Source: Litoditis marina
Taxonomy: Eukaryota > Nematoda > Chromadorea > Rhabditida > Rhabditidae
Direction of reading: 5' to 3'
NCBI GenBank assembly: GCA_964036275.1
Contig: OZ038440.1
Span: forward strand, 9,337,690-9,401,689
Length of the DNA: 64,000 nucleotides
The position numbers were made by a program, and so were the translations under genes. The notes beneath the pieces were generated by a model. It searched no databases. It saw only the letters and a list, made by a program, of their open reading frames with translations, and was not told the origin of the DNA. Positions 21,865-34,601 of the stretch are shown in pieces. The stretch's first letter is position 1. Each line of letters begins with the position of its first letter.

Positions 21865-22351
21865 CGGTAGGTTTGCTGAGTATCGATAAAAGTGATAATG
21901 AGAGCATGGGTTTGAAGGCAATCTTGCTATAGGGCCAATCCTGCTCGGTTGCTACAGTAATCGACATATTCGCAATAGGTCACTATTCCTTTCAACTTTA
22001 AATTACTCGTTTTAATTATTTTATTTTGTATTTGTTTTGTCTTTATTTCTTTCGGTTTCAATTCCAATTGTCACTCTTGATTCGTCATGTGCCTGACACA
22101 CTCGTAACGTGTACTTTCAGCCAAAACTAGATGAGCTGTCTGCTTAGTTTAACTGATTTCTTGTAAAGTAATCGCTGAAGTTCACGTTTTAATTTTTTTC
22201 ACATTAGTGTGATATCTACTATTAGTCTATCACAAAACATTTATCTTGGTGATACTCGTTATTTTGGGTGCCATAAACATACTTGGTAGATGTAAAGCTT
22301 GTCGTACATCTTACATCATCACACGTCAAAACGAAGAAACTCGTTTTTGCT

Positions 22352-22563
22352 CAGGGGTGACCACAAGTTGCACGCGTGCAACATTTTTAGGGGGAGAGGG
22401 GTCGTAAAGGCCGAAATTTTTGCAAATTATGGGGATTTTCGCCGATTTTCGTGAAAATCTCGCAATTTTGAAGAATGATTTCGTATTTTTCGGCAAACTT
22501 CTAGTTTTTAAGGGGGAGGGGTCGTACCGGTGATAGGGTCGGTCAACTTTTTGGTCACCCCTG
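22352..22563. repeat. MITE with CAGGGGTGACCA ends
   Basis: CAGGGGTGACCACAAGTTG at the left and CAACTTTTTGGTCACCCCTG at the right are inverted copies. GGGGAGAGGGGTCGTA and GGGGGAGGGGTCGTAC occur inside. It ends only 44 bases upstream of the EF-Ts start codon and so lies in its promoter region. Confidence 0.75.
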
Positions 22564-22606
22564 TTTTTGCTGTCATTCTTACTGTGATGTTCTTATTCTG
22601 TTGCAG

Positions 22607-25600
22607 ATGCTACGAACCGTCATTCAACTGCCTCGACTGGCGATCACGTCTTCTCGATTTCTCTCGGCTGCTGCTCCTGCAAGTGCCCCCGTGGATAAGA
22701 GCGTTAGTTTTTTTTTAACAAACGGATTTGAGATTGTTACTCTATTAACACTTACGTGATGGGTGATTTACGGAATGAGTTTTCGAAAGACCTTCTTTTT
22801 TGTTGAGGAAGGCTATTCCACCTCTTTCTCAACTCAAGCACAATCGTTTCTACATGCCACGTTCAACAGGGTTTTGTGCATACTAGTTTTGTGCTGTATT
22901 TTCAGTTCATGTTCTATATCTAACTAAGCAACTGTGAGTTTCAGGCGTTGATGAAGCTGCGCAAGCGAACGGGCTACAGTTACGTGAATTGCCGCAAAGC
23001 TTTGGTGCAATTTGGTCCTGAGAAGCTAGACGATGCCGAAAAGTGGTTGAGAGATCTTGCCAAGAAGGAGGGATGGGCTAAGGCCGCTAAGTATGTTCTC
23101 ATTATCATTATTAGTCGTGAAAAGTATTTGCCTTGGTTTCCACTATTAAGGTGTGCCTATTCTACAAAAAAGAACCTTTCTCAATCAAACTGGGTGAACT
23201 TCTATGAGTTTGCAATGAAAAGTGACTTTAGGTTTTATGCACTATTTTGGATTAATTATTCAACTCATATCGTGAAAAAACCACAAAACAGTTGCATAAG
23301 TTAGATATTACTGATTACTCGCTCAACAATGTGATCACCAAGCCATTTCACTGGGAAGTTGGCATACACCAGTAAAGTTGTCCGAATAGTCAGAAAAGTT
23401 CGAAAAAACGGACTACTTTTTAGCCGGAAAGATGAAAATCGGTCTACTTTTGATGAAAAATTGTAAATTTTCACTTGTTCACATATGAAAACGGTTTACT
23501 TTTTGTCGCTTAGTCAGACCTTACTGGTGTATGGAAGTTGGTAATCGTGTCGGCATGTAATAGAAGGAGAGATAGAAGAAGTGTGTAAAACTTAAATAAA
23601 CAAAAGCAAATGAAAAGTTAACATTGATTCCTACAGGCTGAGTTCTCGTGCCACGTCACAAGGTCTAGTTGGTGTCTCTTCGAATGGCCCCTTCGCCGCC
23701 ATAGTAGAACTGTCCTGTGAAACCGACTTTGTGGCAAGAGGAGACAACTTTAAGGCATTGGTTAGTGATGGAATCAATATATTTTCATGCCAGTTGAACG
23801 AAAGTCAGGCAAAAATAAGCTTAAACTCGGCCATGACCAATAAAGTGTTCATACTCGGGCAAACATAACAAAATAGCCGAAAAAAATTAAGGAAAACTGA
23901 CCGTTTGATAAATATAGAAAATTTGGACTTTTTTGATGAATTTTTTTTCAGCTCGAGAAGCTCACTTCGTCCGTGTTGGCTCACACCGAAAAACAAGCTG
24001 GAAAGCGGACCGACAAAATCGTTTCGACAAGCTACGGTACGTTTCCGGGTTTCCGCATTTTCCCAAATATTTCATGAGTTGAAGCTGGAACGATTCACGG
24101 TTTGGCGATATTTCTATCAACTTCATTGATTTTGTGAGGACAGCGAAGGCGAACCCCGTACTAGATTTATGTTCAATTATAAATTGTGAGCTGTGTGATG
24201 TCTCTGATTTTCCAGATATTGACTCTCTTTCCACTCCGGATGGTCTCCCTCTCCGCGAGGTATGTTTCTTTTCCACAGGCGCTTGTTGCGCACGAATAAG
24301 ACACATTGTCTCTGAAAATGGCTCGAAATACTATTCACGGTTGTTCAAACACAGAGTCACGTCGCATTGAAGTTCAATATTCACATATCGAAGGAGATAC
24401 TATCAAAATAAAGTCACAAAAGTGCGTGCATAGGGGGTGGGCACAAAATGGTTTGACGTCGAGTCTAATACGACCCCCCTCCCTTTTCAAAAATTAAAAA
24501 AGTCAAATTTCAACAAATAAACGGAACATTTCTAGCGAAGTTCTGTTCTGATTGGTGAAAACGTGCAATTTTCAACCCCCTTTGGACCAAAAACGACCCC
24601 CCTCCTTGATTTTTCTTGTTCGCCGAGCCATATCTGCCCTCCCCTGCGTGCATTGCGTGCTCTCTGTCTGTGTGGGTTTGGCCAATATAACCGAATAGCT
24701 GTATAGGTTTGAAAACGGCTCTTTCATTCATGACGTGTTCTTGTCATCGTTCGGATATTTTATCGATAAACTATTCTGTTTCAGGTTGTAACAATGGCTG
24801 TAGGCAAACTTGGTGAGAATATTGGCTTGAAGAAGGCAGAAGGCTTGGTGGCACCCGAAGGAGCTTCTCTTTTCTCATCGTCGCATCCCAAAGGTAAATC
24901 ATTTTTCTTTGTTTGAACCACCGAAGAAAGCAGAAATGAAAACCAACTAGTGACTTAATTGTTCTTAATGTATTCTTACGGAAGGGGATAGAAGCTTTCG
25001 AGTTGACGGTCTAGCGTTCAGTTGTTCTTCCATACTTTCTGAAGATCCTCGGCTGATATGCTGTTAAATGTGAAAAAGTTGTGAAAAAGTGGTCATTATT
25101 CTGTTTTTAGATGGCTCCGATCCTGTTCGCATGGGAAAATTTGTGTCCGTCGTTGCTTTGAAGAGAGCGGAAGCAGATGTAAGTTTTTCTTCTTTTCCGT
25201 GGGTTAATATGACTAGTCAGTACCCTTAGCCTATTATCGAACGTTTACAATATTTATATTCAACATCAGCGTAAAGTCGATATTTTTAAAGAAGATTGTC
25301 AAGTTTATGGAGTTCTTGTGACTGATTGTAGTGTTAAATAAACGTCGATATTTTTAAAGAAGATTGTCAAGTTTATGGAGTTCTTGTGAGCGATTGTAGT
25401 GTTAAATAAACAACAATGTTAAATCCTGTGAAGGCAAGAAGGTGTCACAGTAGCTAATGCTCCGGTTTTATATCTGAACTTTGTAACAAAATTCATGCAG
25501 TATCATGTGGTGTTAAATAAACACTGATAAGCAACTATTTTCAGGGTCTGTTTCCCACGGATAAGTTGGCCGATCAACTTTGTCAGCACATAATTGGTAT

Positions 25601-28178
25601 GCGTTCAGAAACTCTGGGAGAGCCGTTGAAAACTGAAGAGGTAAACGTGTGTGTTTATACTTAGTCTGCTTATTCATTTTAGGCAATTGAGTTGCAACAT
25701 TTCTTTTTATTCTTAGTTCATGTTCATGTCCACTTTCTCCTAACACAGCATAAATTGATAAGAGGTCATTCAAATTATACGAAAAATTTATAGCGTAGCC
25801 TGTGGTTATTTTTATGGTTATAATTTTCCGTTGTTAGTCGAAAGGAACTCACATTATTTAGTCAGCTATGTCTCTTATTTTTGGCGATCTTCAACTTCGA
25901 CTTTCACCAGTTTTTCCACAATTTACCATAATTATTTTCCGTGTTTTAGAGTTCTGACGCCACAGCGAAGTCAGCAGCTGGTGGCGAGAGTAGTCAGACC
26001 GGTGAAGCGGACCAGCTCAATGATTTCTTCGAGGGACAGGTGAATATTGTCGTCCTCGCCGAAGTTTTCCATCATAATCATACATGAGGCAACTTTGTTG
26101 TGCATAGAAATCTATTGAAAAAGGTGTTTTATGTGAAAGAATTAATTTAAAGTGGTAAGGAAGTGAGGTTTTCAACAATAACGTTCGATAATTGATGAAA
26201 TTGGGTTAGTTTGAAATCCCAGTCTCGAAGGAAAAAGGGTGAACCTATGTACTATCCAAAAAAGTCGCCCTACGTTTGAACCTAATACTAGTGGGGTGGA
26301 ACTATTCCACAATAAGTATTCAGTTGTTTCGCTTGAAATACGGGAAACTTTAAGGGTTTCTATCGAAAACGGCATAACAGTTTTATAAATCGAAATCAAA
26401 GTTTGCTCCGAATTTTCATTTCATTCGATAAAATTCGATCATTTCTATTTTTGTGACAGGGGGTCGTAGTGGATTTGCCTCTAAACAATTTTCTGCCCCC
26501 CCCCCCCCCCCCCCCCCTCAATAAGGGTAGCTTTCCTATGAACATTATAAGGCTCGTAAACATTTATTATTCAGGCTTTTGATTTCTATTCAAATGAGTG
26601 AAGAGATTGCCTCTTTTCTGCTGTACTATACTTTAAGGCTGGCTTGATTGTTGTTACCAGCCACTGAAAAGTAAGAAATCGTTTTCGTTTAGTTGGTGAT
26701 TACCGATAGGACCTAAGTTGGAACTGGTTCTCTGAATACTTCCCAGAAAAATTTGCTGAAGTTTGCATACTAATGAAATTCCACATGCAACGCCGTGAAT
26801 TATGTACTTCCACATTTCATCAGTGATTTTTGATGCACAGAATGATAGTCATCACGTCATTTCCTTACTCCAGTAAATATTGTATGAGTAGCCATAAAAA
26901 TTCGGAAAACGGTTAATTCGAAATAGATGTGCAAGCGAAATCATTGAGTTTCCCGTTTAAAATGGGAAAATGGATTTCGTTTTGTAGAAGACTCAGATCT
27001 TACGGGTGTACGGTCATTGCGCTTTGTGACGAATGTGACTGTTTCGAGTGCATCGCAACGATCTTTTCAATTTGTCATACGGGGGAGGGGGGGGGGGGGT
27101 GTTATTTGGGTGTGTCTCGGGTTCATTTGTTGATACACGAGCTATGATCAGCCGATTTGCAATTGAGAGTGGGATACATACACACCACCCACTCGCTTTC
27201 ATGAAATACGCCCATCAAAAGAGATACAGACACTTCAGTCTAGTGTTGTGTACTAGCTGGCACGTGAGCTGGTAGTTGGTGGGAACGTATAGCAAGTGCT
27301 AGAGGCTACACACCGAGGGGTACCAGTAGGCAGGAAGTTCATGTTTGAATCGTTCGATAGGATCATATACAACGTTTTCAATGACGAAGATTATTGGAAA
27401 CGCATCTTGGGTGGAGGTAGAATTAGGTTTCCTAGTTGGCAGCTGTCAGCATTTTTTTGCATCCTATAACATTGTAGAAAGCGTCAGCTGGATGATTGAA
27501 CTAATAGTTGTCGCATATTGTGACACTGACCCCTTATTTATGGTAAAATAGATGTACTACGTTTTAATGAGTAGTTTGTAATGGGATCGGGCACCGGGTG
27601 CTTAAAGTTAAGCTGTCAATCCTCCCTCCGTCTGGTTTCATGTCTACCCGGCACGGTATGTTATGATGAGCTCGATAAACTCTGCGAAGCGCTCACGGAT
27701 GAATAATATAATATAATGGTTCATTGGTGCCCATTTCATTTTCAGTGGACCCCTTCCTTTTTCGATATTACGGGAAACATTGCGTTAGATGTAAAAACTA
27801 TATAATTATAAATATAACTAGTTTCGCACTACGAGTCTGGGTACATCATGAAGTAGCTGATCATGTAAGTTGTGCCCCTTCTTCAAACTATCCCATTCAA
27901 ATAAGTCATGTTCCCTAATTTCCAGTAAAAAACTAAAGTTCCACACAAAAGTAGCCTGTTTCTCTAATTTTCTGGGTATCTTACCAAAAATGCCAAGTTG
28001 GCCAGAGCATGAATAATGTTGTTTTCAGACGACCAATATCGACGAAGACGAGACATCATTGCTACGACAGGCCTTCATGTTGAACCCGTCTCAAAGTGTA
28101 TACGAGTACGTCAAGGGCCATCAGGCGGAGATTGTCGACTTCAGAAGGTCTGAGTTGACCAGCGGCAAGGACGAGTAG
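22607..28178 (+). CDS. tsfm-1: mitochondrial translation elongation factor Ts
   Basis: Ten exons (22607-22702, 22945-23090, 23637-23760, 23952-24036, 24216-24259, 24785-24893, 25111-25178, 25545-25640, 25950-26039, 28029-28178) give 335 residues with consistent phases. Residues 1-30 ([20 protein letters not shown]) look like a mitochondrial presequence. The UBA-like N-domain follows: [20 protein letters not shown] and [19 protein letters not shown]. The core signature [18 protein letters not shown] is EF-Ts motif 2 with its TDFV loop. The C-terminal [20 protein letters not shown] belongs to the family. EF-Ts recharges EF-Tu with GTP in the mitochondrial matrix. An insertion rich in Ser/Thr/Glu (exon 9) precedes the last exon and looks lineage-specific. 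A splice acceptor (TTCTGTTGCAG) sits directly before the ATG, so the mRNA is probably trans-spliced there. Confidence 0.95.
23363..23533. mobile_element. MITE copy with CATACACCAGTAA ends
   Basis: A complete 171-base copy in intron 2 of the EF-Ts gene, related to the cluster at 2443-3013. The ends are CATACACCAGTAA and TTACTGGTGTATG. Confidence 0.8.
25276..25411 (+). repeat. 68-base tandem duplication
   Basis: Two adjacent copies of a 68-base unit starting GTCGATATTTTTAAAGAAGA lie in intron 7 of the EF-Ts gene and differ at about two positions. A fragment (GTGTTAAATAAAC) recurs near 25511. Confidence 0.85.
26498..26518 (+). repeat. poly-C tract
   Basis: An uninterrupted run of about 21 cytosines in intron 9 of the EF-Ts gene. 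A G-rich run follows at 27080-27100, and another lies at 29963-29979. Exact lengths in assemblies of such tracts are unreliable. Confidence 0.8.
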
Positions 28179-29243
28179 AGTGGTGGAAATGTGACGTCAC
28201 TTTTCATTATGTTTCTCCATTCCAATCGTACACTAGTTAGGTCTGACTATTCTTAAAAATTGAACTTTTTCAATCAAAGTATGTCAAGTTACAAGTTCAC
28301 AAAAGTAGTCCGATTTTCCCAGAGTTCTCTAAGAAACATCAAGTTTTTTTTTGAAGTTCTTCGGCTGTTTGCTAGAGTATGATTTCAATAGGTGTTTAAT
28401 AGATTGTATTATCATATATTACAAACTACAGTTTTCTAGTTAGAGTGATAAAGAGTAGGGAACGGTGGAACCAGTTGTTGAACTTTTTTCATTAGCAAAT
28501 ATAATTGGAATGGAGATTTTCAATGTTTGTTCGATCTGCGTCATGTTTGTTTGGCGGATATATAGGTGTGAGGACGACAGCGTTATCCGACATTGTCGAT
28601 TTTCAATCCATCTCTTGTTTTTAGGACTATTTCGTGTTCTTCTACTTCTTAACTGTCCTATTGGAGTTAATATGTTCAGAGTGTAGTAGTTTATCTCATA
28701 GTTGTACTATTCTAGAGAATGTCGAGATCAAGTTTTTTGTAATGCTGCCAACTTTTTGCCGAACTGGCATTTCACGCCTCGTTTGCTGCCTAAAGTTCTA
28801 GTGAGGCTATTGTTGTGTCGAGTCTGAAATAGCCAGATAATGCTCGCTTGTTGTTGATGCAATCTAGTTGGAGGGTGTTGTTTTTGACTATGCTCGACAG
28901 GATCTAGACTAGACACTCTTCCACTATATAAGCTAGCTGGCTACTTTATTTATTTTATTTCTCGTTTTCTAGATTTGTTTTGTTATGAGTGTTCTGTTAT
29001 TTAGGATAGGTAGTAGTTTTCTCAATTGTTTTTGTTAGTTACGGATATAAAGTTTTTATCAGCAGATTTTGGGATAACAATAGGAACTGTCCAATATTGT
29101 TAAGAATATGATGAAGTTGAGAAGTGTAGTAGTTTTCTCAACATGCACTCCAAACTCGTTCTAGTAGTAACATATATTCATTTTTAGCGAGATCGATAAC
29201 CGCCTGAGGCGCTTTCTCACACAGACCAGCGCGTCGAGTTGTC

Positions 29244-29398
29244 TTAATACGGCTGTCGCATATTTAAACTTTGATCAAGCTGTCAGCCGACATTCTTACA
29301 TTTTAAGAACTACGAAAAAAGTTGAGCTCACCCGCCAAATGTCACGTATTTCTCGCTTTTGATCTCGAAGGACTTCATTCAAAAATAAACTTTCATTG
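29244..29398 (-). CDS. short coding-like tail, coiled-coil type
   Basis: Two minus-strand segments (29398-29332 and 29279-29244) join across a 52-base GT/AG intron into NESLFLNEVLRDQKREIRDI, WR, LDQSLNMRQPY and a stop. The charged heptad-like composition and the clean splice look like the end of a coiled-coil protein. No upstream exons were found, so this could be chance. Confidence 0.25.
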
Positions 29399-31795
29399 CT
29401 GAAGGAATATACACATTGTGGTGAATATTCTAAAAATCAGTTCTACCGCTCTTTTAAGATATTTTATGGCCAGCTTGAACAAATTTTGTTCAAAATGTTG
29501 TATTCATGTGAAATAAGAAACATCAGAAATTGTGCACTATCATGGTTGTTTTGTTCAAATCTGGTGTGTTCAACATGTTTAACTTTTGAATGGTCGTGTG
29601 GTATACTGTTAGTCAATTGCACAGTCACGTGAAACATGATAAACACAGCAAAACTCAGAAACGTGCAATGACAAAGTGCATGATTCCTCATTAGAATGTT
29701 AACTTTACGTGACTATTCAATTGACTCCTAGTGAAGTATACTCCGTTTCACCAATCGATGACTTTCTACAGTAAACTTCCGAATAGTCAAGGCTACTTAT
29801 CCATTGAACAGACGAAATTTTAGATTCACTTTTTTCCAGGTTTGTGTCAACCAATGTGGACAAAAACTTCACAAAGTTTAAACTATTTACAATATCTATC
29901 AATCATACTGTAGAGGGCTAATTGTTGCGTGAAACAGACTATAGTAACCTTCTTCTTGTTGAGGTGTGGGGGGGGGGGAGAGCGTTAGGACATTCTGGGT
30001 GCTGGATGTCCCCGATGGAACGAATGGCAGCTGACAAACACTTCAATTGTTTTCCTCGTCTCTTTCTCTTTCTGTTCACAACCCTTCAATTAGCCAAATG
30101 CATCGCCAGAAGTTTGCGGTTTTCACCGGATAACAACTTCTTTTCTCACATCATCCAAACAGTATACTTGGCTTTAGTGACAGCAGGAGCACAATTTTTG
30201 TCGAAGACCCTATTTTTAGATATAACAGACATTAGTGGGCTGAGTTGGGTAAGACTACCTTCTAGAATCTATATAGTTTCCCACTTTTTGCATGACTATG
30301 AGAAAATGTAGTTTGTTTTTGTTTTTAAAATGTACTCTTTCGAATTTCTGATGTGTAGTTTTACTGCCACGAATATTCGACCAAATGAGTTAGTCCCTTT
30401 TTCGAAGACCAGCTTCCGGAACCAACGATTAGAAACCAATCGGAAAAACCGAATATGTCTCGTCGACTAAACTGCCGGGAGCTGTGTCACTCGGAAGGCA
30501 GGAAAAACGGTGCTGTTTGGTCACCCTGCTGTGTTTGTAGTTTGATCCTCTCGTGTTTCGAGCGCGACTAGCAATCTAATGCTGTGTTTTCCGAGCAAAC
30601 TGCAACCCACGATTCTTGATTCGTAAGGCTCCATCGCTCCCCGGTATACCAACCGATTGCCGTGAAATTTGCCTATTAAAATTGAAATGTGATGAATTTA
30701 TAGTACGAGTTGACATATTCGAGCCAGATGAACCACGTGAGCAAAGCGCTCACAGTATATTTCTATGGGTTGCTCTCGTCCTGCTCCTTTCACGTGTTTT
30801 CACGCATTTCATAACGTGCTTAAAAAACACGTGACGGCTTTATTAGCGAACATACCTTGTTTCAAAGCCTCGTAGACTCCTACGGTATGAATTTCGAACC
30901 CACAGTTCCGATGTGTGAGAGACAACTTTCGGAAAACGTTGATGTTGTGGTGGCTCTTCTGTGAAAGCACATATTTTTTCGTTCATTCTGAAGTTAACCA
31001 TTACACTGCCAGGAACAATCAAACTACTAGCGTTTCTCGCCTCATTTGTGTCAGACTGCAAAAAAAGTCAGTTCCCATGAAGATGTCATTTGAGCCCCTT
31101 TCTTTTGGTTCCGACTTTTTTGCACGAAGCCAATCCCACAGTATTATATTTCTCGTGTACATGCTATATCTCACTTTCTGGAAATGAACATTCTTCAAGT
31201 CATCCTATGAGACTCGATCATTTAAGAAAAGTGTAAAGGTTTTTTCTGTTCTCGAACAATGTGACCAATTTCCATGCGAAAAAATGTTTTTCGTTGTTTT
31301 TCAAGAATAGAGAAGGAAAATCATCTTCACAAATTCCTCAGATGTCCAGATCTAATATTTCCATTTTCTCTTTATTCTTCATGTTCAATGTATCATTTGA
31401 AGTTTTCACTTCTCTAGTTTCTTCTCATCGATTAGGTTTTCCAAACTGGATTGACTTTTAGGTCTCTGTCGTTCAAAGATAAACTTTTATCGAAAACCAA
31501 GTTCTGCTGAAGTACAAGGACAGTTCGGTCCACTAATTTTGGAAACTTCGTCTTCCTTTCTATCTGAAGAAGAATGATCGTGAATGTGTGCGCCTCGAGT
31601 CGGAACTCTAGAGATCTGGTAGGTGACTAAACACCTATGTTGGTTTCACAAGTGAATCATATTGTTTTCAACCTTATTCCATTCGGGATGTTCATAAGAG
31701 TATGGAGTGGTTATAGAAGTAAATTATAGTGTTGTCAAGCATTTGACCGTATTGTGGAAGCTGAATTACCTTACCGCGAGACGTTAGTGAGTCCA

Positions 31796-31981
31796 GCTCT
31801 CTGAGTACGTATGCTAGAAGATCCCGGCACCTCGATCCCATCCTGCGTCTCTCGTTCTGCCTCACTATTTCTCGTCTCTTACATAACGGCGGGATGTAAG
31901 AGCAGAGGAATAGCGTATGGTTGAGGAGATGCAGGATGGGATGAAGGGGCCGGGATCTTCTAGCATACGTACTCAGAGAGC
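31796..31981. repeat. MITE-like inverted repeat
   Basis: GCTCTCTGAGTACGTATGCT and following GATCCCGGC at the left are mirrored by GCCGGGATCTTCTAGCATAC and GTACTCAGAGAGC at the right. The interior also pairs partly (CATCCTGC / GCAGGATG), giving a folded element of about 186 bases. Confidence 0.85.
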
Positions 31982-32056
31982 AGAGGGAAGCTTCCCGGAG
32001 CTAAATGGATGATATCTCGCGCTTTTCACACTACTTCATCGTGTTTTCTATTGCAG

Positions 32057-32748
32057 ATGGAAAATTAATCATGTGTGTTATCCTGTGGGTGAGTACAACA
32101 TAAACTCGCAAACACAAATTACTCAAAACCTGCTCGGCAAACGAGCTATATTTGTAAATTATCTTTTCACTCATCCGTAACTCGTACTAATATCTCTTCT
32201 CTCGTTTCAGTACTACCTTCAAAACTATTACTATACGGAAGAGGCTACTGTCAAGGCCCGGACCACTCCTGTGAAAACTCAAAAACAAAAAGAAACCACT
32301 CAAGTGCCATTGGAAAAGAAGGTAAACAACACAGATATTATTAAAGGACATAAAAATATTGTATTGTTATTTCATCTGCATACACAGTAGCGACACTTCG
32401 AGTTATGACCAAAACTAGGGATTAAACTTCAAATACATAAGATCACAATTAATTAATTAATTTAATAACACGCATCGTTTCGGGCCAGACTATTCTCTAA
32501 GCGACCCCTGGCACCTGAAAAACATTGTGGAAACTTGTTGTTGTGAAAGTTTGTGCCATCTAGTCACTAATTGTTGTGATTGGTGAAATGAGTTAAAGTG
32601 TTGACTGATGTCTTCGGAACAGTTGAACTTTACTACTTTACATTTCTAGACAAAACAGATGAATTTGAACTCATTTCAGGTCGAGAAGAAGCATCTGTCC
32701 ATATTCAAGAAACTCTATTCGAAAATCGCCAACAAAAACAAAGCTTGA
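32057..32748 (+). CDS. small lysine-rich protein of unknown function
   Basis: Three segments with good splice signals (32057-32088, 32211-32321, 32680-32748) read through in one frame. The first ATG in frame is at 32071, giving MCVILWYYLQNYYYTEEATV, then a Thr/Lys-rich linker, then KKHLSIFKKLYSKIANKNKA and a stop. The N-terminus is hydrophobic and could be a membrane helix or part of a signal. Upstream residues GKLI are open, so another exon could precede it. A second frame through the last two exons is also open (CQGPDHSCENSKTKR and so on), but it lacks a start and has poorer codon choice. The family is not recognised. Confidence 0.45.
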
Positions 32749-33554
32749 GAGGGAAAAATCAGATAAAACTTGGCCTTTTCGAGAGAAACAGTTTTAGTAT
32801 GATTCATATATGTTAAAAATTTGATTGTTCTCCAGTTTTTCTGTGATCTCAATTTTCTGAGTTTATCGAAACTTTACCACCACAAAATATGTGATCATTT
32901 ATGTTTGTAATGAAGCTGCTGTGTTTTATCTTTTGTTTTCGGGATGAAGTTATAATAATTTACAGATGAGGGGAAATAAAAACAACGTTGTAAGTGTTCG
33001 AGGTTATGCCTGTAAGGGTTATAAATGCATGTATGAAACGAACAGTTTTTGAAGGTCATCGTTTTCATAGAATAGAAATTGTGTTTGTTGTTCCACACAT
33101 TGACATTGAAATTTATTCTGCACTAACCCAATCATTTTTACCTTGAAATTGTTTTTCTTTCTGTAAAAAGGAATATAAACTCTCTAACTTTCAATTTTCA
33201 TTCATCTGGAAAAGATAAATAAATTGTAAACGAATCCAATTTGCTCTTTTCCGTTTGAAAGAACGAATGATGTCATAAAACAGTACGTGGATTTCAAAAA
33301 CAACTTCATGGGAATAATATTTATCCAAAGTAACACTGTAATGTCTCGACATTGCTGTATTATCAACAAGGAATATTATTGTGCTGCGTGGCTTACTGCC
33401 TTGTATAGTTCAATACAGTGCAAATGAAGCATTACATATTTAGCTAAATTTTCGTTAAGTGGTGTGGCAATATAGTCACAATAGGGCAAGTGTCTGATAC
33501 TCTGATGCTTTAAACCGGGTTGTTCTTCAAGCTTATTTCGGTAACACGCTTTAG
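32749..33554. other. intergenic, no clear gene
   Basis: A minus-strand frame ending near 33376 (KACYRNKLEEQPGLKHQSIR and on) looks somewhat coding, but it has no start, no recognised domain and overlaps the next candidate on the other strand. Confidence 0.35.
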
Positions 33555-34601
33555 TTCTGATGTTTTGGATCGGAGAAAACAAAATAAACGTACAAATCAA
33601 AAGGAGATTTTCCCGTCTATCAATCTCACTTTGTTTCATGTACATTCGTTACAAAGCGAAGTAGAAACGATTAGAAAGAGAGAAGAGTTTGAATTTCGTA
33701 AAAGTAAAATTCGCAAACGTTCATCGACTCAACCTACTATGGATAATACAAGTTTCGTTTATCGAAGTAGTGAAGTTGAATTGTGAGTCAGATATTTACA
33801 ATTATCGTGACATAAACCACATTTCTTCCACTTGTTTTGCTAACTTTTCCTTGTCTGGCGTAATGAACAAAGAGTTCAGGGTGGAACATGTTTTTCGACG
33901 GCAGTCATATAAAAAGCCATCTGTTTTCTATACCATACCATTGTTATAAACTCTATTCTATGCTTCAACTAGTTTACTCACAGTCAACTTTTCCATAGCA
34001 GTAGACTTTTTATACATTTTTTGACTAATGAATCTCGCGTTGCTATTTCACTACCAAACTCAACTTCACTCATTCATGAAAACGGTGATACTAAAAGAGT
34101 ACAACCTTTTACTAATTCTGAAGTTCATCCAACTCCCCCCTCTCCAGATCTCCCTCCCTGAATCTTTGTTGGATTTCTGATGTGAATAAGAAGGAGTTCC
34201 AGTTCCAAGATATAGCTGAACACAAACTTTGACCCTAGTTTTGATGTTTGTCAAAGATACGAGAAGCAGTCCGCGAACTCGTTTCTTTCCGTAGTTCAAT
34301 GGCCTACTCGATAGTTAACTACTCGTAGATGCATGAGACTGGTTACACAACCTTCAGCTGCCAGCCACCAAGCAATGCATTGTTTTCACTTCCACTAGCG
34401 GCTCAATTTGAGGCTCTGAAACATTGTAATTTGATATGTATTGTTTTTCCTCTCTTGGCTAGGAGGCGGAGATCATCAGAATCAGATTATCCAAAACCGA
34501 AATATTCATTGTACAAACGAATCGGGATTTCCACACTCCCAATAACCATTATGATCTCAATTTACTTTTTGCACCTCGTATTTTTCTCTTTTTTTCAATG
34601 A
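33555..34601 (+). CDS. candidate gene of unknown function, basic then disordered, C-terminal helix
   Basis: Exon 33555-33782 (SSDVLDRRKQNKRTNQK to VYRSSEVE) ends at a strong donor. It joins in phase to 33999-34161 (FLTNESRVAISLPNSTSLIH to HPTPPSPDLPP), where a TGA stops it at 34159. A further segment 34463-34601 after a TTGGCTAG acceptor reads RRSSESDYPKPKYSLYKR, then a hydrophobic helix ending FSFFQ, followed by AATAAA at 34639. Whether this last segment belongs to the same gene is unclear, because I found no donor with the right phase. No start codon was found. No family is recognised, and composition is the only support beyond the splice phase. Confidence 0.3.

Larger units (their letters stand above)
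20577..22606. other. intergenic gap with three palindromic elements
   Basis: No gene is supported. The gap between the CEP104-like gene and EF-Ts contains three palindromic repeats listed separately and AT-rich filler. It must also hold the divergent promoters. Confidence 0.5.
28179..32056. other. intergenic gap with weak fragments
   Basis: Apart from the fragment at 29244-29398 and the MITE at 31796, I see no supported gene. The longest frame (29922-30311, 129 codons, plus) has a hydrophobic middle but no recognised domain or convincing splice pattern. Small TAGTTTGATC motifs recur near 30535. Confidence 0.45.

Noticed and set aside
29922..30311. 129-residue plus-strand frame
   Set aside because: It starts in a poly-G run, has no domain I recognise and no convincing splice context.
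30880..30920. A TTCGAACCCAC stretch like the T-loop of a tRNA on the minus strand
   Set aside because: No acceptor stem, D-arm or anticodon arm could be folded around it. I found no tRNA or rRNA gene in the window.
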